Shown here piece after piece: positions 1-10,996 of a stretch of 64,000 nucleotides of DNA (position 1 is the first letter of the stretch; every line of letters starts with the position of its first letter). The DNA comes from Dugong dugon (taxonomy: Eukaryota > Chordata > Mammalia > Sirenia > Dugongidae), in assembly GCA_030035585.1 (NCBI GenBank), contig CM057468.1, positions 56,354,145-56,418,144 on the forward strand, in the 5' to 3' direction. The notes beneath the pieces were generated by a model. The model did not search any database. It saw nothing but the letters and a program-made list of their open reading frames with translations, and was not told the origin of the DNA. The translations under genes were made by a program, and so were the position numbers.

Positions 1-2730
1 AAAAAAGTATCAGAAGGAGCAAGGTGAACATTCCACAAGCATGTTCAACAACGATATTGTTAGTAGGTATTAATCCTTTATTAGATAATTATTTTTCACG
101 TCTGGGACAATAGCACTGGCAGCAAAATTTAAAGAAAAGACGTTTGGCAACATGTATTTTTCTCAGCAGTTCTGGATGACAGATCATGGTGAATACTAGC
201 CAAAAATATTAAGGGCAAAACCACTGGTGCACAGAAGACAACAAACTGATCTTATAAAAACAGCTATCAGACCACAATAGAAAAGACGTTTAAGTTTTAC
301 ACTCAGCCAGAAACTCCAGATTATTGGCATATACATCAACCAGCCTGGTCTAGAGTGTTTAATCACAAGACTAATAAATATTGGTTTCCTGCCTGCCCTG
401 CCCACCTTATTTAAAAATATCAGGATATGTACTTTCAAATGGCACAAATAACCCAGGCTATGACTACCAAATGGTAGCTCATTTTTAACAGCATGCTTGT
501 TATGCCCAGGAACACTGAAAGGGTAAGGTGATTTCATTAACCCAGCTATTGTGGAGCTAGACATTGACATTGCTTATCCAGAAAGAGTTTGAGAATCTTA
601 TAATTTGGGAAGAGCAGCAGTTTAATTTTTTATCTAAAAACAATCTTCCCATACCCAAGGAAGTGCCATTGCTCCACAGATTATAGAAGTCTTAAGTTTC
701 ATATTTATTCTTTAATTTCTATTCAAAAATTTAATAAAACCAATAGCCAAAAATTGCTGCAGGAGCCCTATAAATTGTCATAAAATGCCAACTCCAAGAA
801 AGGGCACCACAATGAAGACTAAAAGGACATGACCATAATGTCCCACAAAATAGTTGACCCTACTTATTATATTTGATGTTGCAACATTTGCGTCAAATAT
901 GCCTAAAGCCCAAACAGGAAAATAAAAAGACTTCAGTTATGTTTTTCAGTAGTCTAGAAATATCTTACTTCCAAATTATATTGATTTAAATCTTCTCTTT
1001 TGCCGTTTTTTCTATAGATGGGAGTTCATGCTTGTGTGTTTGACTTAAAAAGACATCATCCAAAAGGCAGGGAAAGTATGTGTACAATCTTCTCTACACA
1101 GTAAATAGTGTAACACAATTGGGTAGCAGCAAGAATGGTGAAAAACTATATTGGAGACCAAAAGATAAATTCTGTATTAAAGACACAAAGTTTCTGTTCC
1201 ATAATTGGATACCAAAACATAATAACTTGATCTATCTTTCAAGATAAAAAATAGTTAAAAAAAAAAAAAGTCAAGCCATACTTTTAAAGGAAGAGATAAA
1301 AGGGAGGATAAAGAATATCTACTAGTGTTTATATAAAACATGAAAGAAAGTATGCCTAGTGGTGTCTTAGGAAATAAGTTGCCAGGATCATTTTTACTGA
1401 GGAAACAAAGTAAGGATTTAAGCAATTATTCTAATTGTTTAGATATAGCTATTTAGTTTGGCAGTTGGGCATGGGGAAAGGGGAAAAAGTGGAGAGGAAA
1501 TTATTGGTTAGAAAGATTGGCACCATACAGTGAATTCCCCGTGTATTTGTTGCATGTTCCAATATGAGAATTAGGATGGTTTGATAAATAGTTAGAACTC
1601 TGTCACTGAGATCAAGTCCAAACAGCCCCAAATCAGTAGTCTAAGGTTTAATCATTGACCCAGCTATTTCCTGCATATTAATAACTGATTCAGTCGTTGC
1701 TTAATCTGTTATATAAAATCAGCTATATATGTCATAGGAAAAAGTGGACTGCAATTGATCTTTAGGAGCCAAGGTCTTCAACTCTGTATGAGTGGACCAT
1801 GTTTATGTTAAAAATTTATACCTCGGCCACATGACAATCATGCTGTGCTTCGTCAAGCACTTGAGGGGATGCAAGCAAGTTCTTAGAGGGCAAGACTATG
1901 ATCTTCAATGTAAACATGCCCAGAAAAAGAAGCCACGCACATAGGTACATCTGTATTTTAGTCATGGTGTTGATGAAGGTGATGAAATACTTCATAATAC
2001 TTCATTCAAAAAGGAGTAAGTTGTACGAAATACTCCTAGAGTCCAAAATATAATTGTGTCCTCTGGGAACACAAGAAATATTTGATGATGATCTTTCTGA
2101 AGACAACAGTAAAATGCCTTCATTTCTTAGCATAGATCTGGTTTTCATTTCTTTTGGAGGTGAAAATACCCTCTTTATAGAAACTATTGAACAGGAATGT
2201 TGTTTCCTTTTTCTGCCTTTTTTCTTTTCTTTTCTCCTCTTCTCAGAAAGTCAAGAGATTTCATTCCTGAAGCAGGAAAAGAATGTTAAGATAGATTCCA
2301 CTAGAATGACAATGTAAAACTCACATAATAATTTCAAGCTCAGAAATGAATCCCTCTTACGATGAGAACTTTTGGCTAGTTTGTTTTGGGGTTATTAGAC
2401 ATTTAATGCTTCTTTGATTGAGACAAATTGAGAGTAAACTTTCAAAGGTAAATAGTAAGAAATATTTAAGTATAACGTCCTAAACAGAAATGCTAGGGTA
2501 AGAAATAAGTATAAAAGTGCTGACTGAAGAGAAATTTTCTCCCAGGAGACTTTCCACCTAATCATTCTATTTTACCTCCATATGGAGTCTGTAAAGAAAC
2601 CCAGTAAATCCTCAAGGCTTTATGATTGACCTTCAGAAATAAAACAGTACTGAACTGTTAGGAGAGACCAGTCCTGTAGTTTCTGAAGTTTTTATGTTAG
2701 GAAATGTCCTGCGTTCAAGGCTACCAAGCC
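1..2730. other. AT-rich 3' flank of HDAC9, nothing recognised
   Basis: No exon, known repeat family or structured element was recognised. The short open frames here (for example 196-570 minus and 2054-2317 plus) have no family features and no splice context. Confidence 0.5.
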
Positions 2731-2785
2731 AGAGAGAGAGAAAGAGGGAGCAAGGGAGGGAGAGAGAGAAAGAGAGAGAGAGAGG
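2731..2785. repeat. GA-rich simple repeat
   Basis: Near-continuous AG/GA purine tract with short GGGA interruptions. It accounts for the Arg/Glu-rich open frame over it. Confidence 0.9.
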
Positions 2786-3017
2786 TGAGAGTTTTACATC
2801 GGGTTGCAATCAGAACCAAAGGCAAGAGTTCAGGTCTTAGGACGGGTAGTGAAAATACGATCTGCAGTTTTCATAAACATTTCTGTAGTGTCCAAAAGCT
2901 GACTTTTAGCTCCATTGTTGCTGTCGTAAATTTGTTAAAATATTAAAAATATTTCATTTCAAAATATTCTTCTGATTTAAGAATATGATGGCATAGCCTC
3001 TATTTTCCATTTAAGCA

Positions 3018-3221
3018 GTCTCTGGGTGGCACAGATGGTTACGTGCTTGACCACTCGCCGAAAGGTTGTTGATTCAGACCCACCCAGAGATGCCCCAGAA
3101 GACAGGCCTGGCGATCTGCTTCCAGAAGGTCACCATCTTGAAAACTCTAGAATAGTTCTACTTTGCACACACACGGTCGACATGAGGAGAAAGCAACTCA
3201 ATGGCAACCACCACCACCAAC
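3018..3221 (+). repeat. AfroSINE, diverged long variant
   Basis: Begins with a box-A-like GTCTCTGGGTGGCACA head. A degraded box B (GGTTGTTGATTCAGACCC) follows, then the internal GGCCTGGCGATCTGCTTC segment typical of the longer AfroSINE variant. It ends with the CGACATGAGG...CTCAATGGCAACC tail and an ACC-rich run. AfroSINEs are tRNA-derived SINEs restricted to Afrotheria. Confidence 0.85.
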
Positions 3222-4905
3222 ATTTTCCATCTGAGGTCCATTTGCTATCTAATAAAACTGTCTATGTTTTCCAGTTTAATATATAGCCTGAAATCATATT
3301 ATGTACTTGAGAAAATTAATATTCTTTTTTTCGTTTTCCCCTGTTATCAAATACTATTAAATTAAACCTTATTCGGAATGATATAAACACAAGCGAAAAC
3401 TGCTAGCATTGTTTACTGACAGCTTTCTCACAGGAAGTTTTATTTATTCATCATGTAAGAGTGACTTTGAGGTTGTGAGAGAGCCTACATGGGTATCCTT
3501 CAAAGTATGGATCAGAAAGAGGTAAATTACTGGTAATGTCTAGTGAGGAGCTCTCCTAATAGTTCAATCGAGAACTATTATGAGCAATAAAAGTTAAATG
3601 AAGAAGTGAAGAAAACTATACCAAGTGAAACTGCCCTTTCAAAAAGTGCTGGCCTATTTCAAAAGAAGTGTTGATATTCTCCAAAAGCTTCCATTCTGTC
3701 CCCAGGGCTATGCTACATCTTGTAATGGTATAATCAAAACGCACTGGCATTCTGTTCTTACAACTACATTCAGCTGCGATTAATCCTCCCCATAGCTTAT
3801 CTGCCTCTCAGGGTATCCTAAAGACTCTAACTGCAACCAAAGGGTACCGTACCACATGGAAGGATGTGTGATTAACTCATTAATGTGTCATGTTTTAAAT
3901 CTAAACAACCATGGGGTTGTCCTACTGATTTCGCTTATCAGATTGATGGCTCAACGTAAGTATGTGGCTAAATTGTTATAGGAAACTTCAGCAAATTAGG
4001 ATGTTTGCACTATACTGATTCATTTTCTTATTCAACATCTATAAAAATACCTGGGAGGACTCAAGAGTAATAATAAAGAACTGTAATTATGAAGTTGATT
4101 TTAAAACTTCACAATTATGTGTCTAATTGAAATATGATGTAACTTTCTTTGTAAAAGGAAGTTTTTTTTATTTGAAGCCTTTGGCCCTGCTATTTGGTTT
4201 GTTTAAATTTCCTCAAGCAATTATGGCAAAATAGCAAGATCCATAAAATATGACTAGCATGAATTTGTCTGAATATGAAAGTTACAAAAAAATCATTACT
4301 ATTATGAATCTAGATTGACCTCATCCTTATGCAATGAAAGTAATTTTTACCTAATACTGAGTTACATTCCATTTCAGATTTCTTATTTCAAAGGGTGTCT
4401 CAAATTTCTAAGATATTAAACCAAGTATTGAGCCATTTTTGTACATGTAAAAAAGCTTGAAAATTAAAATGATAATCCTAAAAAAGTAAATGTATGAAAA
4501 ATATGGTCTGACTGTATAAAAAAGGGGAGTTACATAATTCTACTTGAGTGAAATCTTTCATCTTTGATTTACAGGTTAGAGTCCTCTCTAACTAAAACCA
4601 TATTGTTCCATATCTTTCATATCATAGCTTTCCCTAAAACCTTGTTTTAATTAAGGTTTCGTTCAGATTTCTGAATAAAAGCATGACAATCTTCACTTAT
4701 GGCTTTCATATATCCTTTGAGTTAGGAAAATATATAAAAAGAAACAACAACTCTTTCAAAAGCATTGTCAGATATTAAATACTGTGAGGTATTCTACTTC
4801 AATGTGTTTAGGTTTGAGTTATACATTGAAGGAGAATTTGGGGAGGTAGAGGGATAACCAACTTATATTTAGTAAGTTCCTTTAAATCTCCAAAAAGAAA
4901 TGTCC
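3222..4905. other. Non-repetitive AT-rich flank
   Basis: Downstream of the probable HDAC9 polyadenylation sites. No repeat family, exon or RNA gene recognised. Confidence 0.45.
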
Positions 4906-6190
4906 TTTATTTTTAACCTTTGACACTAAGGCAACATGTGTAAAGGTTTTATTGTGGTTGTCACTGTTTTCCCATGAAGGCACAAGTCTAGGTTAACTTA
5001 ATTCAAGGTGACTTCAAACTGGCAATGCCTTCATTAACACATTTCGGAGATGTAGGAAATTCAGAGGCATTGCTTAAACCATATTCACCTCAATGGTTTC
5101 ACAGCTAAAAGAACACAATCGGGCAAAGCAACTGTGTTAACCTGGAAAGTAAACATATTAACTAAATACTCCAAGCCCCTAAGAAACAGAGGAGATTATG
5201 GGTAATCTTGAGCTTTACTAAAGGAAGGATGAACGGTAAGAAGAAAGGAAGCAATGGAGGGCAGAAAATGAAAAGAGAGAGAATAAATTCTTGAAAAATT
5301 TGGAACAAATTAAGACCATCTTTGAAAGGTTATGCACAAAAAATCCCCATAGAACACATGCTCAAAGCTACTGTCATCAGGACAAGGGATGTATGTGGGG
5401 GAGGGAGACATCACACTCAAATACAACTGCAAACCGCCCATGTGTGCGAACACAGAGAGGGATGTCAAGGAAACAGAGTAATTTTTCTTAAAAACTGTGA
5501 CATAAAATATTGCACCATTACATACAGTGTGTGAGGTTCCTTTGGCATTTGGACTTTGAGAGACAATGTGGTTTAGTCCATGAAAGAAAGCCTCATCCCA
5601 GTTGCTCCATCTTGAACTTTTACTAGCCAGAGTTGAACCGGGTGTTAAAACAAAAGGCCAAAAAAAAAACAAAAACAAAATGAAACCGATCTGTTTGGAA
5701 TCGATATCCGTTCATAGCTGAAAGCAAATCCTGTAAACAACTTAAGAATGTTTTTTTTTTATAAAATTACCCAATAAAATAGTGATCACAAGGTCAGAAA
5801 TGTGTATTTATCAGGTTTTGCCCCAAATTTCGCTGGCTGTGGTAGCTTCTGAAATTAACAGTATCTAATGCTGTACTGAATGTTTCTGGTTCATACTTTG
5901 TGCCTGTGAGTGGGTCACCCAGCATATTAAAAGCACTCTGGAAGCAGTTTCTTCCAATCATGGTTTACTGTAACTTTAGAATCACAGCGGTTATGTTTCA
6001 GGAATCTTTAATGCCCTTTCAAGTCCATCCAAAGAACAAGTGAAGCTGCTGTTCAGAATTTTGTGCCCAGTGTTTATGCTCCATCGAATCTGTGCCACCC
6101 AGGTAGCAGACAAGACATGTCTGAGGGTGCTGGGGTGGGGGGATACACAATGATGTCACACACAGGAAATATCAGGGGGGGCTTGGCACT
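4900..6190 (-). other. HDAC9: HDAC9 3' untranslated region (probable extent)
   Basis: This repeat-free stretch follows the HDAC9 stop codon on the minus strand, and its right end is fixed by the stop. Its left end is inferred from the first canonical AATAAA signals, at 4948-4953 and 4906-4911. A weaker ATTAAA lies only about 180 bases after the stop, near 6007-6012, and could give a short form. A 122-codon open frame at 5310-5678 on the same strand lies wholly within this UTR and has no family resemblance. Short T-runs and A-runs occur around 5660 and 5750. Confidence 0.6.
4906..4953 (-). promoter_or_regulatory. Candidate HDAC9 polyadenylation signals
   Basis: Two AATAAA hexamers read on the minus strand (4948-4953 and 4906-4911), about 1.24 and 1.28 kb after the HDAC9 stop codon. 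They are the first canonical signals found downstream of the stop. Use of either is inferred; transcript ends would decide. Confidence 0.45.
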
Positions 6191-6230
6191 TCACAAGGTT
6201 GGCTCTTCTTCCATAGGCTCACCAGCAGTT
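6191..6230 (-). CDS. HDAC9: HDAC9 last coding exon, C-terminus and stop
   Basis: The acceptor is GTTTATTTTTACAG on the minus strand, with a plausible TTCTGAT-like branch site about 20-30 bases upstream. The exon then gives one base plus TAGEPMEEEPTL and TGA. Joined to the exon at 30254-30401, AG+A makes Arg and the protein ends in DEDSRTAGEPMEEEPTL. The acidic EPMEEEPxL ending is the hallmark C-terminus of HDAC4 and HDAC9. Only about 12 residues are coded here; the rest of the exon is 3' UTR. The two other frames stop earlier or give an unrelated tail. Phase agreement between exons 24 kb apart, together with the family-specific ending, makes the call strong. Confidence 0.93.
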
Positions 6231-6954
6231 CTGTAAAAATAAACAGGCAATCAGAATACGGCATAAGAGTACACAATGACATTGTAGATTTTCATGCATA
6301 ATCAAAGCTGATTTTTCAGCTCTCTCTGATGTTTATTTGTGTTATTCAGTTATCCATAAATAGAGTCTCTTTCCTAGGAAGTATAAACAAATGTCAAGTG
6401 GAAAAACATTTTAGATCCAAGCAATCATTGGAAATGTCCCTGTTTATATTAAAACATGTCAGAATATTTTATAACTCGAGATTCAGAAATGTACATGTTT
6501 TGTGTCTAGTATGGTTCATTAATTTATTGAAAAAATTAACTACAATATTTTATTTTAGGAGTGACTTCCTATGGAACCAGTTTTCCAACGAGAGCAAAAG
6601 ACCCAGTTAGCTTTTGGAGGGAACTCACTAGGGCCCTGGTTTTTGCTTCTGTTTTTTCATAACTGGATTGGCTGCCTGCCGGAGGCATTTCAAATCAAAT
6701 TCTGAATTTGATTAGCAAATCGCTGCTACAGACCCAACATTTTTACAAGAACTGCACTATGGTAGTATGTAAATAGTTTTTCTTCGTCATCATCTGTGGA
6801 GTGTTCTGCTTGGGCAAAACCAAAACTAATTGCTTGAAAATTTATACTTGAGATTTAACCTTAATTTAGTAACACTTTGAGGGTGTTTTAAGGCAAGCTT
6901 TTAGAATGATTTTTAATTTAGTCAAAAGGACCAAATTGTAGCAGGAATACAAAG

Positions 6955-7115
6955 ACAGGAGGTAGCTGGGTTGTCGTGGGAAGAATGCTGGGAGTTGAGA
7001 TGCTGGGAGAATTGAGTTTGAGCCTGGGCTCTGCTGTTTGCTAGTGTTGGGATTGGGAACGTCATGACACTTCTGTGAAGCTCTGATTTCAAGTGTAAAG
7101 TTGTGAGGAAAAAAA
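6955..7115 (+). repeat. MIR-like ancient SINE relic
   Basis: Shows the MIR order on the plus strand: an inexact TTGAGTTTGAGCCTGGGCTCTGC core, then the loss-of-precision and CTTCTGTGAAGCTCTGATTTC-like segment. Heavily diverged, so only the general MIR pattern supports the call. Confidence 0.45.
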
Positions 7116-7287
7116 TGTTTCTAGCAGAATTAATAAAATTTAAAAAAAAAAGGAGATAAAATTGATTTGTAAATAAACATTATGACACATGAGTTATTTA
7201 ATACTTGTCCCTTGGTCATTGAACGTGTGCATACAAATGTGTTGAGTGGCATTCAGATACAGAGTTATGCCCACCCAACTAGACGGA

Positions 7288-7425
7288 CCAAAAACAACCA
7301 AACCTGTTGCTATCAAGTAGATTCAGACTTATAGCAACCCTATAGGACAGAGTAGAACTGCCCCATAGGGTTTCATCTGGTGAAATTGAACTTCTGAGCT
7401 CTTAACCACTGCACCACCAGGGCTC
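7288..7425 (-). repeat. AfroSINE with internal deletion
   Basis: Starts with the complement of the GGTTTGGTT tail and runs through ATAGCAACCCTATAGGACAGAGTAG-type sequence. It then skips most of the middle and ends in TCTTAACCACTGCACCACCAGGGCTC, the complement of the box A head. The box B region is deleted. Confidence 0.85.
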
Positions 7426-7529
7426 GGATGTTGGTTCTCTCTGGGTGCTGAAATAATAGATGCTTTTTGTTTTTATTTACTGTATGGTTTATCTACATGC
7501 CAGTATTTTATAATGAATACTTTCATATG

Positions 7530-7737
7530 GATCTCTGGTGGTGCAGTGGTTAAGCTTTTGGCTGCTAACCAAAAGGTCGGCAGTTAGAATCCACCAGCTG
7601 CTCCTTGGAAACCCTATGGGACAGTTCTACTCTGTCCTATAGGATCACTATGAGTCGGAACCAACTCGACGGAACCTAATAGCAACATGAGTCAGAATCG
7701 ACTCAATGGCAGTGGGTTTGGTTTGGTTTTGGTTTTA
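7530..7737 (+). repeat. AfroSINE with doubled 3' tail
   Basis: Intact box A (GGTGCAGTGGTTAAG) and box B region (GGCAGTTAGAATCC). A first tail (AACTCGACGGAACCTAATAGCAAC) is followed at once by a second (ATCGACTCAATGGCAGTGGGTTTGG). A perfect 11-base target-site duplication TACTTTCATAT flanks the unit at 7518-7528 and 7736-7746, so both tails arrived in one insertion. Confidence 0.92.
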
Positions 7738-8714
7738 CTTTCATATTAGAAAAAAAAAGCTATGTTTAAAACACAATTGTTTATGAAAACAAATGAACTG
7801 TTTGGCTATGTTATTTTACAGATTTATAGGGGAAGAAAGTCAAGATTTCAATACACCTATAAAAAAAGGAGTTGCTAAAATATTGAAAGATTCTACTCAT
7901 GTAATGATAGTAAAAAAGATTGTAGCACATCTTTTAAGAATTAAAGAATGAAAATCAATAGGTATGCATTATTTAACACTACCAAAAAGATAAAATTTCT
8001 AGAGTCCATGTGAAAGCTATAACTTCTTAGGAAGTCACAGCTTGTCCAGTAATGCTTAGGATAAGATACTGTGAGAAAGTGTTTAGAGTTTGTATATAAG
8101 ATAAATTTATTTAAATGAGTCAAACTTTATTAAATCTTTTTAAATTAAGGAAACATTAACGTTTATAAACTAATTTTGTTTACATCTGAGAATATGTAGA
8201 CTTCTCCTACTTGGCATTCTCGTGGAAACTGACTTTCCCTATTTCTAACCCAAAGCCACAGTGGGATGCTCCCCTCCCCCCTCCCCCCATATCCAAGATT
8301 CAGTGTGGCTGGAATGCCAGACACAGTGGTGTGTGGAAGATGCTCAAGGGATCACAGATGTAAGAAAGCCTCCCTTTGGTGGAGGATCTGTGCCTTCTCC
8401 AGATGCACACATGGCCAGCTTAGGCTTTGAAGATGAGCAGGATGTCTGCACAGCAACCCAGTCATTGGCAAAAACTGAACCTCTTCTGTTGAAATATGGG
8501 GACTTGCAGGTAGAATATAAAGCTTTCCAGTGGATGCTTCTCTTTCCTCTTCCCCCTTCAAAATCATTGCATACTAGCCTGTAGTGTGCTTAAAAAAAAA
8601 GTCCATTTACTGCTCCTCACATTCTCTTGCATTGAATACACATACACATAATTAACTAATTCCCCTTTGTGTCTTTTCAGCATGGAAATAGAGTTAGTAA
8701 TGCAGCAAGTTGGA

Positions 8715-8900
8715 AAATATCCTGGATTTTGAGGTAGTTGTCCTGTGTTCAAGTGTCAGCTTTGCCCCTTGCTAAAATTTGAACACTGTCTCTAGATTCT
8801 CAATTTCTCTCTTTAAAATTGGAAAAAGAATTCCTGACCTGCCCCTGTTAGGGTTGTGAGAATCAAAAGAGTTACTGTAAGAGGACATGCTTTATAAACA
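8715..8900 (+). repeat. MIR-like relic
   Basis: Order of segments follows MIR: a TGTGTTCAAGTGTCAGCTTTGCC core, then CTCAATTTCTCT, a diverged AAAATTGG, then GGGTTGTGAGAATCAAAAGAGTT. Old and diverged. Confidence 0.55.
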
Positions 8901-9144
8901 CAAGTTAAACAATTACAGAATAACTGTATAGCTGTAGTGAACCTCGTAGTACATGTACTCTGATGACCCTATGTGAGAAACTTTTTGGTATATGTTCCCA
9001 GGAGAGGATACTGGGTCACATGTTTTGTGTATTCTAAATGGTACTAGATTGCTTTCCATCATCCTGCCATAGTCTACTCTCCCACAGCTGTGAGGGCTCC
9101 TGTAGCACCACATCTTGATCAGTGCTGGCACCACCCGGCTTACT

Positions 9145-9290
9145 GATTTTTTTACTGATTCAACAAATAATTTCTGAGTGCCTAATATGCACATTGTTCT
9201 GTTCTAGGCACTAGGTATACAGCAATCAACAAAACAGACAAAAATTCCTGCCCTCATGGAGCTCATATTCTACATGGATCTTATATTGTA
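9145..9290 (+). repeat. LINE2 3' fragment
   Basis: Recognised by TGATTCAACAAATAATTTCTGAG, the TTCTAGGCACTAGG motif, ACAAAACAGACAAAAATTCC and CCCTCATGGAGCTCATATTC, the conserved end of L2. Confidence 0.75.
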
Positions 9291-9463
9291 ACTGAATTTG
9301 CCATCTAATAGGTGTAAAATTATAGTAAAATAATATTTTGTTGTTGTTTTAATTTGCATTTCTCTGATAACTAATGAACCTGGTGTGGCTTTAAAGACTT
9401 CTCTTTCAATAAACCATGTAACTCAGAGTGAGAGACTTATGACTCAGTAAGTCTGTTTTCGGA

Positions 9464-9558
9464 GATATATATATATCCTAACTTAAAGAAATTTTATACA
9501 AATATGTGTGTGTGTGTGTACACATATATATATACACACATACATACATATATATATT
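9464..9558. repeat. Compound (TA)n / (TG)n microsatellite
   Basis: ATATATATATAT, then TGTGTGTGTGTGTA, then CATATATATATACACACATACATACATATATATA, interrupted by about 25 ordinary bases. It directly abuts the SINE at 9558. Confidence 0.9.
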
Positions 9559-9707
9559 CAAATTCATTGCTGTTGAGTCAATTCTGACACATAGCGACCC
9601 TATAGGACAGAATAGAGCTGTTCTGTAGGGTTTCTAAGGAGCAGCTGGTGGATTTGAACTGCCGACCTTTTGGTTAGCAGCCTAGCTCTTAACCACTGCA
9701 CCACCAG

Positions 9708-9709
<2 letters not shown>
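9558..9709 (-). repeat. AfroSINE
   Basis: Near-complete complement copy, from GCTGTTGAGTCAATTCTGAC through GAACTGCCGACCTTTTGGTTAG (box B region) to CTTAACCACTGCACCACCAG (box A). It sits inside an AT/GA microsatellite, with TATATATA on both sides, so it probably inserted into the (TA)n tract. Confidence 0.92.
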
Positions 9710-9760
<51 letters not shown>

Positions 9761-9790
9761 ATGAGAGACAGAGAAACAGAGAGAGAAGGC
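9709..9790. repeat. (TA)n(GA)n microsatellite
   Basis: About ten TA units followed by about twelve GA units, then decayed GAGA. Confidence 0.92.
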
Positions 9791-10147
9791 ATTTTTATCT
9801 CTGCTTATTATACCATGTTGACATGTAACAATAAACCAAGGAAAAAAACTTACCTTCTATTTCTAGTTCAGTGAAACATTTTATTATAAATAAATACTGA
9901 ACCTTATCAGCTGTTCTTTTTGTGTTGATTAAAATATGTTTTACATGCTGGTTTTTATCTTCAGGTGGTTGTGTGTGTGACACAAACTCATGTTTATTGA
10001 CTCCTAAGAATTTCCTAACTTATTAATATCTATATCTATTCCCTGACAAGTCAGTTCTCCTATCCCATTATTCTCCCCCACGGCCCCCTTCATATTGTTC
10101 TCGTTTAGAACTGCTGTATTCAATATAGTGACTACTACCCACACATC

Positions 10148-10904
10148 CTGCTTGCTGAAAGTGAAGAGAACTTGAAGCACTTACTGATGAAGATCAAAGA
10201 CTACAGCCTTCAGTATGGATTACACTCAACATAAAACAGAAATCCTCACAACTGGACCAATAAACAATATCATGATAAATGGGTAAAAGATTGAAGTTGT
10301 CAAGGATTTCATTTTACTTGGATCCACAATCAACACCCATGGAAGCAGCAAAGAAATCAAACGACGCATTGCATTGGGAAAATCTGCTGCAAAAGACCTC
10401 TGTAAAGTGTTAAAAAGTAAAGATGTAACTTTAAGGACTAAGGTGCACCTGACCCAAGCCATGATGTTTTCAATTGCTTCATATGCATACGACGCTGGAC
10501 AATGAATAAAGAAGACCGAAGAAGAATTGACGCCTTTGAATTATTATGTTGTCGAAGAATATTGAATATACCATGGACTACTAGAAGAATGAACAAATCT
10601 GTCTTGGAAGAAGTATAGCCAGAATCCTCCTTAGAAGCAAGGATGGCAAGACTTCAGTTCACATACTTTGGACACATTATCAGGAGGGACCAGTCCCTGG
10701 AGAAGTACATCATGTTTGGTAAAGTGGAGGATTAGTGACAAAGAGGAAGACCCTCAACAAGATGGGTTAACACAGTGGCTGCAACAATGGGATCAAGTGT
10801 ATCAACAATTGTGAGGATGGCACAGGACAGAGCAGTGTTTCCTTCTGTTGTACATAGGGTTGCCATGAGTTGGAATGGACTCGATGGCACCTAACAACAA
10901 CAGC
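10148..10904 (+). repeat. RTE/BovB-like LINE, 3' end
   Basis: Matches the 3' portion of the afrotherian RTE LINE. It starts at CTTGCTGAAAGTGAAGAG just after the reverse transcriptase catalytic core. It passes through the domain with GGATCCACAATCAACACCCATGG and AATATACCATGGACTACT, and ends in the tail GACTCGATGGCACCTAACAACAACA. The reading frame is broken by stops and indels. The same tail ends the SINEs in this window. Confidence 0.85.
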
Positions 10905-10996
10905 CACATATCCACCACTCATCTGTCAGTTTGTCATACTGTGGTGGTTTCACATATCCACCACTCATCTGTCAGTTTGTTATACTGTGGTGGTTT
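10905..10996 (+). repeat. Two 46-base tandem units at RTE 5' end
   Basis: Copies at 10905-10950 and 10951-10996 (CACATATCCACCACTCATCT...GTGGTGGTTT) differ at one base. They sit at the start of a second RTE element, directly after the tail of the previous one. Confidence 0.85.

Noticed and set aside
5310-5678. 122-codon minus-strand frame
   Set aside because: Lies wholly within the HDAC9 3' UTR, with no splice acceptor of its own and no recognisable domain.
8261-8584. 107-codon plus-strand frame near GC-richer DNA
   Set aside because: No splice signals in phase, no family match and an overlapping antisense frame. It is in the last HDAC9 intron.
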